Origin: an uncultured Collinsella sp. | GTDB lineage: Bacteria > Actinomycetota > Coriobacteriia > Coriobacteriales > Coriobacteriaceae | Direction: 5' to 3' | Assembly: GCA_900556205.1 (NCBI GenBank) | Contig: USNX01000023.1 | Span: forward strand, 1-10,991 | DNA: 10,991 nt | Shown: positions 6,439 through 10,991 of the stretch, piece after piece | Numbering within the stretch: position 1 is the first letter of the stretch | Layout of the letters: every line of letters begins with the position of its first letter | Translations under genes and position numbers: made by a program | Notes under the pieces: model-generated | Told to the model about the DNA's origin: nothing | The model's input: only the letters and a program-made list of their open reading frames with translations | Database searches by the model: none

Positions 6439-6478
6439 AAACCACTACAAAGATGCCTGTCCCCTTTGCGGTGGTTTA
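6439..6478 (-). repeat. Palindromic repeat copy 2 (GGGACAG family) overlapping the channel stop codon
   Basis: On the - strand the arms are AAACCACCGCAAAG and CTTTGTAGTGGTTT, pairing over 13 positions with one G-U and one mismatch, around GGGACAGGCAT-type loop sequence. CTGTCCC is at 6457-6463 on the + strand. The TAA of the MscS-family gene (6478-6476) is made from the first bases of the element (TAAACC). It probably works as the gene's terminator; the TTTC tail on the - strand is a short U-tract. Confidence 0.75.
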
Positions 6479-7243
6479 GGCGATGATGGGGGCGATGGCG
6501 CGGATGCAGGCGTCGGCTGCCGTGAAAGTAGTGTTGTCGTCGCTGACGATAAAGATGATCTTGCCCTTGATGCCAAAGTCGCCGATCTCGCTAAAGAGCA
6601 CATAGGGCTCCTTGTCAAAGCTCGAGATGGGAAGCACGGCGGCCTTGGTGGCGCTGGTCAGCTCGTCTGCCAGTGCGTCGAGCGAGGCCCACTTGGACGT
6701 GTCCTTTACGGCAACGGGCACGGCCACGCGCCCAAAGGGCATCAAATGCACGAGCGTGTTCTTGGAGATATTTGAGTTGGGGACGATGATGGTCTGCCCA
6801 CAGGCATCCTCAATCGTTGTATGGCGCCAAGTGATGTCTTGGACAACGCCGGATACGCCGCCGACCTCGATATTGTCGCCGGGTTTGATGATGCCCATAA
6901 AGGTCACCTGCATGCCGCCGATAAGGTTTGATAACGTGTCCTGAAAGCCGAGCGAGATGGCGATGCCGCCGACGCCAAGAGTGGCGACGAGCGCGTTTGC
7001 GTTAATGCCAAAACAGTTGTCGAGGATAAAGCTGCCGCCAATCATCCAGATGACGGCGCGCGCGATGTTGATGAAGATACTCGATGCCGGAAGCGGGTTA
7101 TCGTCTCGGTTAAGCAGATGGTTCAGGGTCTTGGATACGACCTTGGCGGCGACGGCGGTGCCTATCGCCAAGATGACGGCCCAGATGATGTTGTGGACCC
7201 ACCGTTGCTCAAAGAAATGAAGAATCGGCTCAAACAATTCCAT
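6476..7243 (-). CDS. MscS-family mechanosensitive ion channel
   Basis: Small-conductance mechanosensitive channels release solutes on osmotic down-shock. The protein has 255 residues, close to compact MscS. Membrane helices fall at about 17-38 and 57-76. The glycine/alanine-rich pore helix follows, with LGVGGIAISLGFQDTLSN (89-106), the family hallmark. The beta domain comes next (KPGDNIEVGGVSGVVQDITWR, given here as 120-127 onward) with VPNSNISKN (154-162). The C-terminal alpha/beta region runs to residue 255. An upstream in-frame TTG (7288) and ATG (7276) would extend it, but AGGAGG (7254-7259) lies inside that extension, 10 bases before the ATG at 7243, so 7243 is the better start. It stands alone between a terminator and palindrome copy 2. 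Confidence 0.93.
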   Translation of the reverse strand: MELFEPILHFFEQRWVHNIIWAVILAIGTAVAAKVVSKTLNHLLNRDDNPLPASSIFINIARAVIWMIGGSFILDNCFGINANALVATLGVGGIAISLGFQDTLSNLIGGMQVTFMGIIKPGDNIEVGGVSGVVQDITWRHTTIEDACGQTIIVPNSNISKNTLVHLMPFGRVAVPVAVKDTSKWASLDALADELTSATKAAVLPISSFDKEPYVLFSEIGDFGIKGKIIFIVSDDNTTFTAADACIRAIAPIIA

Positions 7244-7287
7244 GTAGGGAAAACCTCCTAATGATCGTTCAACCATGATACCCACCA

Positions 7288-7321
7288 AGAAGCCCGTCCG
7301 ATCAAATTCGGACGGGCTTCT
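7288..7321 (-). terminator. Terminator of the 5'-nucleotidase gene
   Basis: A perfect 14-bp stem joins AGAAGCCCGTCCGA (7288-7301) to TCGGACGGGCTTCT (7308-7321), with loop TCAAAT. On the - strand it is followed by TGG after the CTTCT of the stem, so the U-rich part is mainly within the stem. It lies about 50 bases past the nucleotidase stop and just upstream of the channel gene, separating the two. Confidence 0.85.
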
Positions 7322-7372
7322 GTGCTCGATATAAGGTTTACGCGGCGGGGCTGTAAGGCCCGGCGGTGTAGC

Positions 7373-9397
7373 TTAGCGTCGACGCTTCCAAATAATACCG
7401 AGCATGATGACGATGATGCCGCCGATAAGGCACGCGCCAACTACTGCCAGCGTGCGGTCTCCCGTTCCGGCGAGCTTACCGGTCGTCTTCTTGGTGATGC
7501 CCTTCGTGGTCGTCGTGTCCGTCTTAGGCGAGGGCTTAGGCGTCGGGGCCGGTGTGGGCGTGGGGTCCACGGCTGCGGAGCCGAAGCCGATGGTGCCGGC
7601 GAGCCCGGCCATCTTGCTCTCCCAGCCGTTCTGCCCAATCAGCGCCCTCAGCGCCGCCTCGCACGTGCCCCACTCGGTGTACTTGGTGGCGTGTGCAAAG
7701 GTGGGAAAGTCGGTCGTGTTGGTAATGATGTAGTTGTTGGTGGCAACGGTATAGGTCTTGGCGGGGTCGAGCGTACTGCCGTCCTTGGTGAGTGTGGCAC
7801 TCACAATGCGCTTGCCTTCGGGCTGCGTCCAATCAATCGTCACGTTGATGCCGCCAAAGGAGAGAACGCTGCCAGAGTCATCGCGCCACTTGTACTTGTC
7901 TTGCGCCTCCTGCTCGGTATGGCCGGCTGCCACGTAGGCTTGCTGAAGCTCGTAGCTGTGATTGCATTCGTCGCTGATTTGCAGCGAGTGCTCGAGTGCT
8001 GCGAGGAAGTCCGCGCCGGTCATGGTCCAGGTTTCCACGGTGTTGCCGTAGGGCGAGATGGCGATGACGTTGCCGGCGGTCACGTTGCCCGCCGCGATGC
8101 CGCCGCGGATGCCGCCAGCGTTTTCGATAGCGAGGTCCGCGCCCGTCAGGGCAAGATAGGAGCCGCAAATCACGTGGCCGATGGTCTGGGCCTTGGTGGT
8201 ATCGCCCTCCTTGCTGGGACGGAAATCGGTGGTGCGCACCATTTCCCAACCATGCGTGCCTGCGGCGTCCTCGCCGTAGAAATAGTTGGTGGTGGATGTG
8301 CCGAGCACCTTGTTCGATTCGTTTTCAAAGGCCTCGTCGAGCGGCTTGATCTTGTTGCGGACGGCTTCAAGGCAGCTTTGGTAGTCGGAGCCCTTGTCGG
8401 GGTCTGCCAAAAGGTCGTTGACGTTCTTGGCGGTGTAGAGCTTCTCGTCGCTGCCGTCTGCAGGGACCGTGACCGTGTCATCGTCGGTCGTCTCGGTGCC
8501 ATTGGTGTCGTACTTGTACGGAATGGAAAGCAGCCCCACCTCGGCAAAGGCGCTGCCTGCCTCGACAACGTGGATCGTCTTGCCGTCGGCTCCCGTCACC
8601 TTCTCGTTAAGGTTGATGTGCTCGTGGCCTGCGATAAGGGCATCGACGCCACGGAGCCGCGTGGCAAAGGTCTTGGCGTCGAGTGTGTGCGCGATACACA
8701 CAACAACATCGCAGCCCTCCCTGCGCAGCTGTTCTGCCTCGGTATTGATGGCGTTCGCGGCACTCGAGAACGACGTACCCGCGACCAGGTCCGCGCGCAG
8801 CGAGGATCCCAGCGACTCATCCATGGCACCTACGACGCCGACCTTGATTTTGTAGTCGAATGTGGAGTAATCTTCGCTATCCTCCCAGGTGCGATCGAGC
8901 GTCTTCGTGATGCTCGAGCTCCATACGCCGCTCGTAGACTTCGCGTTCGCGCAGAGCATGACGAAGGGCGTGCCGGTGGTGCTATAGCCGGTCATGGTGC
9001 GGAGTTTGTCCGCGCCGTAGCTCCAGTCGTGGTTGCCTGGCGTGGTCGCGTCGTAGCCGTCGGCGTAGAAGGTGTCCATGAGCTCGGCGATGCTCTTGCC
9101 CTCGCTCATGGTGGCAAAGGACTGCCCGTGGAAGGTATCGCCTGCATCGAGCAGAAGATCGGGGGCGCTGCTTTGGGCGCTATAGAGAACCGCCAGTCCG
9201 TCAAAGCCGACAGTGCCGGTGCCCTTGCTTGCGTTGTAGCTGTACTTGTAGCTGCCGTGGATGTCGTTGGTGTGCATGACGGCCACGGAGCCGTCAATAG
9301 CGGCGGGCAGGTTTCCCGCGAAAGCGAGGCTTGGGATGCCTGCGAGCGCGCCGGCAAACAACGCGGCGGCTAACGCAAAGCGGGGGAGTCTTTTCAT
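7373..9397 (-). CDS. Secreted, wall-anchored 5'-nucleotidase / 2',3'-cyclic phosphodiesterase family protein
   Basis: The 674-residue protein belongs to the UshA/5'-nucleotidase family, which hydrolyses extracellular nucleotides to nucleosides and phosphate. A signal peptide spans about 1-27 (KR start, hydrophobic core, cut after AFA). The metal centre motifs are HTNDIHG (42-48), DAGDTFHGQ (84-92), GNHDW (121-125), IAHT (235-238) and GHEH (257-260). The C-terminal substrate domain carries NAGGIRGGI (426-434), then GNTVETWTMTGADF. A Pro/Thr/Lys-rich wall-spanning linker is followed by LAGTG (642-646), a membrane helix (about 649-669) and KRRR. LAxTG is a sorting signal used by class E sortases in Actinomycetota, so cell-wall anchoring is likely. 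AAGGA (9405-9409), 7 bases upstream, supports the start. Exact substrate specificity cannot be read from sequence. Confidence 0.93.
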   Translation of the reverse strand: MKRLPRFALAAALFAGALAGIPSLAFAGNLPAAIDGSVAVMHTNDIHGSYKYSYNASKGTGTVGFDGLAVLYSAQSSAPDLLLDAGDTFHGQSFATMSEGKSIAELMDTFYADGYDATTPGNHDWSYGADKLRTMTGYSTTGTPFVMLCANAKSTSGVWSSSITKTLDRTWEDSEDYSTFDYKIKVGVVGAMDESLGSSLRADLVAGTSFSSAANAINTEAEQLRREGCDVVVCIAHTLDAKTFATRLRGVDALIAGHEHINLNEKVTGADGKTIHVVEAGSAFAEVGLLSIPYKYDTNGTETTDDDTVTVPADGSDEKLYTAKNVNDLLADPDKGSDYQSCLEAVRNKIKPLDEAFENESNKVLGTSTTNYFYGEDAAGTHGWEMVRTTDFRPSKEGDTTKAQTIGHVICGSYLALTGADLAIENAGGIRGGIAAGNVTAGNVIAISPYGNTVETWTMTGADFLAALEHSLQISDECNHSYELQQAYVAAGHTEQEAQDKYKWRDDSGSVLSFGGINVTIDWTQPEGKRIVSATLTKDGSTLDPAKTYTVATNNYIITNTTDFPTFAHATKYTEWGTCEAALRALIGQNGWESKMAGLAGTIGFGSAAVDPTPTPAPTPKPSPKTDTTTTKGITKKTTGKLAGTGDRTLAVVGACLIGGIIVIMLGIIWKRRR

Positions 9398-9461
9398 GGC
9401 AGTTTCCTTAGTCCTTAGCCAGAATGTCTGATTGAATATCGGATTATCGACATAATATGCG
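9398..9461 (-). other. Upstream region of the 5'-nucleotidase gene
   Basis: This AT-rich 64-base spacer must contain the promoter if palindrome copies 3 and 4 stop transcription from the ABC operon. On the - strand GATAAT (9448-9443) resembles a -10 box, but the position 17 bp upstream falls inside copy 3 and has no -35 match. The ribosome binding site is AAGGA (9409-9405). Confidence 0.4.
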
Positions 9462-9501
9462 AAAACCGCCGCAAGGGCGTCTGTCCCTTTGCGGCGGTTT
9501 T
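9462..9501 (-). repeat. Palindromic repeat copy 3 (GGGACAG family)
   Basis: AAAACCGCCGCAAGGG (9462-9477) pairs with CCCTTTGCGGCGGTTTT (9485-9501) over 16 bp with one G-T pair. CTGTCCC at 9481-9487 on the + strand gives GGGACAG on the - strand. This copy does not overlap a stop codon; it lies 15 bases from copy 4, forming a tandem pair downstream of the ABC ATPase gene. The terminal TTTT on either strand makes it a plausible bidirectional terminator. Confidence 0.8.
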
Positions 9502-9516
9502 GGCGTTTGCGCAGAT

Positions 9517-9558
9517 AAAACCTGCCAAAATAAACCTGTCCCTATTTGGCAGGTTTTA
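9517..9558 (-). repeat. Palindromic repeat copy 4 (GGGACAG family) overlapping the ABC ATPase stop codon
   Basis: AAAACCTGCCAAA (9517-9529) pairs perfectly with TTTGGCAGGTTTT (9545-9557), with CTGTCCC at 9536-9542 on the + strand. The arm sequence (CCTGCC) differs from the other copies (CCGCC, CCACC), yet pairing is kept. On the - strand the ATPase stop TAA (9558-9556) is formed by the first bases of the element (TAAAACC). The TTTT end on the - strand makes it a good intrinsic terminator for the ABC operon. Confidence 0.8.
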
Positions 9559-10350
9559 GCTCAGCAGCATGCGGTCGTTGGCGAGCTCGCCGCCCGAGAC
9601 CTCCTCGAACTTCTGCAGCAGGTCGGCCACGGTGAGCGACTTCTTCTCGTCGCCGGCCACGTCGTAGATCACATGGCCCTCGTGCATCATGATCAGACGG
9701 TTGCCCAGACGGATGGCGTCGTTCATGTTGTGCGTGACCATGAGCGTGGTCAGGTGGTTCTCGTCGACGATCTCCTCGGTCAGGTTGAGCACCTTAGAAG
9801 CTGTCTTGGGGTCGAGTGCCGCGGTGTGCTCGTCGAGCAGCAGCAGGCGTGGCTTGGTGAGCGTGGCCATCAGCAGGGTGAGTGCCTGGCGCTGGCCGCC
9901 TGAGAGCAGGCCGACCTTGGCGTTGAGGCGTGTGTCCAGACCGAGATCCAGGCGTTTGAGCAGCTCAACGTACTCGTCCTTCTCGGCCTTGGTGACGCCC
10001 CACGAAAGACCGCGACGCTGGCCGCGGCGCTTGGCTAAGGCCAAGTTCTCGGCAATTTGCATGTCGGCTGCGGTGCCGCGCATGGGGTCCTGGAACACAC
10101 GGCCCAGGTACTTGGCGCGCTGCGACTCGCTCAGACGCGAGATGTCGGTGCCGTCGAGCTCGATGACACCAGAATCGAGCGGATACACGCCGGCGATCAT
10201 GTTGAGCAGCGTGGACTTGCCGGCGCCGTTGCCGCCAATCACGGTTACAAAGTCGCCGTCGTTAAGGGTGAGGTCGACGCCGGTGAGTGCGCGCTTCTCG
10301 GTGACGGTGCCCTTGTTAAAGGTCTTTTTGACGTGCGAGAGCTTAAGCAT
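9556..10350 (-). CDS. ABC transporter ATP-binding protein, TrpZ/COG1101-like
   Basis: The 264-residue nucleotide-binding subunit has Walker A GGNGAGKST (39-47), Q-loop VFQDP (Q87), signature LSGGQRQ (149-155), Walker B LLLLDEHTAALD (169-180; E174 catalytic) and H-loop VTHNM (H207). The start MLKLSHVKKTF and the DPMRGTAADMQIAENL stretch after the Q-loop fit the uncharacterised-transporter ATPase type found with COG4120 permeases and COG2984 binding proteins, including TrpXYZ-type aromatic amino acid importers; that assignment is from memory. Two starts are possible. The ATG at 10359 directly abuts AGGGAG (10360-10365), while the ATG at 10350 has a 9-base spacing and the family N-terminus, so I chose 10350. 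It overlaps the permease stop by 8 bases, so they are coupled. Palindrome copy 4 ends the gene. Confidence 0.92.
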   Translation of the reverse strand: MLKLSHVKKTFNKGTVTEKRALTGVDLTLNDGDFVTVIGGNGAGKSTLLNMIAGVYPLDSGVIELDGTDISRLSESQRAKYLGRVFQDPMRGTAADMQIAENLALAKRRGQRRGLSWGVTKAEKDEYVELLKRLDLGLDTRLNAKVGLLSGGQRQALTLLMATLTKPRLLLLDEHTAALDPKTASKVLNLTEEIVDENHLTTLMVTHNMNDAIRLGNRLIMMHEGHVIYDVAGDEKKSLTVADLLQKFEEVSGGELANDRMLLS

Positions 10351-10991
10351 TTGCCTCATCTCCCTTCGTGTAGGAGCTGCGGAGCTTATAGCGCTCCCAA
10401 ACCACGGGCACGCACAGGGCCACGGCGACGATCACGGCGGAGAGCAGCTTCATGTCGTTGGCGTCCATGCCCAGCTGCAGCACGATGGCGCGGATAAGGA
10501 AGTACACCACGGAGCCAAAGACGGCGGAGGCAAGACGGACGCTAAACTGCGTGAGGCCGCCGGGCAGCAGGCGACCGAGCACCTCGCCGATGACGATGGC
10601 GGCAAGACCGATAACGATGGCGCCGGTGCCCATGCCAATGTCGGCATACTTCTGGCTCTGGCAGATGAGCGCACCCGAAAGGCCAATGAGGGCGTTGGAG
10701 AGCACGAGGGCGATCATTTTGGTGGTGTTGGTGTTAACGCCCAGGGCGCGGATCATGTACTCGTTGTTGCCGGTGGCACGCAGCGCCGAGCCGATCTCGG
10801 TGCCAAAGAACCAGTACAGGATGGCGACGATGGCCACGGCCAGCACAATGCCTAGGATAATGGCAACAGTGGACTGCGGCAGGCCCGTCATGTTGCTGAC
10901 GGATGAGAAGATAGTGCCCTTGGCAAGGATGGGCGTGTTGGACTTGCCCATGATGCGCAGGTTGATGGACCACAGACTGATCTGCGTAAGG
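10343..10991 (-). CDS. ABC transporter permease, TrpY/COG4120-like (5' end outside window)
   Basis: The frame is open to the window edge, so only the C-terminal 215 or so residues are seen; the first visible residues read LTQISLWSINLRIMGKSN, which fits an internal segment, and the ATG at 10951 is not the true start. The visible part has about five hydrophobic helices (for example VAIILGIVLAVAIVAILYW, ALVLSNALIGLSGALI, GAIVIGLAAIVIGEVLG and VFGSVVYFLIRAIVL). The ALRATGNNEYMIRALGVN loop is the cytoplasmic coupling segment of the branched-chain/ribose permease superfamily. It pairs with the overlapping ATPase gene. A binding-protein gene is expected upstream, outside the window. Substrate is uncertain; aromatic amino acids are one known case for this transporter type. 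Confidence 0.88.
   Translation of the reverse strand, partial: LTQISLWSINLRIMGKSNTPILAKGTIFSSVSNMTGLPQSTVAIILGIVLAVAIVAILYWFFGTEIGSALRATGNNEYMIRALGVNTNTTKMIALVLSNALIGLSGALICQSQKYADIGMGTGAIVIGLAAIVIGEVLGRLLPGGLTQFSVRLASAVFGSVVYFLIRAIVLQLGMDANDMKLLSAVIVAVALCVPVVWERYKLRSSYTKGDEANA

Noticed and set aside
7244..7288. Longer MscS-family protein starting at TTG 7288 or ATG 7276
   Set aside because: The extension contains the Shine-Dalgarno AGGAGG and its upstream end runs into the nucleotidase terminator; the ATG at 7243 fits better.
7322..9373. 683-codon open frame on the + strand opposite the 5'-nucleotidase gene
   Set aside because: It is a shadow of a GC-rich, strongly codon-biased gene: no ribosome binding site, Val/Gly/Arg-rich composition with no domain, while the - strand frame has a signal peptide and full catalytic motifs.
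3725..9558. Palindromic repeats as a CRISPR array or insertion-sequence ends
   Set aside because: The copies are kilobases apart with genes between them, arms differ, and there is no transposase, target duplication or regular spacer pattern in the window.

Overview
The window looks like a chromosome segment of a Coriobacteriia member (Actinomycetota), most likely close to Collinsella. This rests on the moderately high GC, the gene order tuf, rpmG, tRNA-Trp, secE, nusG, rplK, rplA, the 49-residue four-cysteine L33, and the LAxTG-type wall-sorting signal on a secreted nucleotidase. The genus is inferred from protein style; no database search was possible.

Left part (1-3710, + strand): a translation and secretion block. 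It holds the 3' two thirds of tuf with a strong terminator, then a candidate promoter and rpmG, a complete tRNA-Trp(CCA) with encoded CCA, a hairpin, and secE-nusG three bases apart. After these come rplK and rplA. Between rplK and rplA the RNA can fold into several hairpins. The last one has two short helices around an asymmetric internal loop, ends at the rplA Shine-Dalgarno, and resembles ribosomal protein L1 target sites. A strong, probably bidirectional terminator follows rplA. The usual next genes (rplJ, rplL, rpoB) are absent at this spot.

Right part (3725-10991, all on the - strand): five accessory genes in four blocks. Read in the direction of transcription they are: (i) a partial ABC permease and its overlapping ATPase, of the TrpYZ-like type paired with COG2984-type binding proteins; (ii) a secreted, wall-anchored 5'-nucleotidase; (iii) an MscS-family channel; (iv) a 638-residue cytoplasmic protein that joins a ParB-like segment to a BMP/PnrA-type nucleoside-binding-like domain, coupled by an ATGA overlap to a small metallophosphoesterase with a non-standard first metal motif.

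The most striking non-coding feature is a family of four imperfect palindromes with a shared GGACA/GGGACAG core and divergent arms that still pair. Three of them include or abut the TAA stop codon of a - strand gene; the fourth lies 15 bases from one of these. They probably act as terminators, and they look like a dispersed REP-like repeat family. The least characterised protein unit is the ParB-like/BMP fusion with its coupled phosphoesterase.
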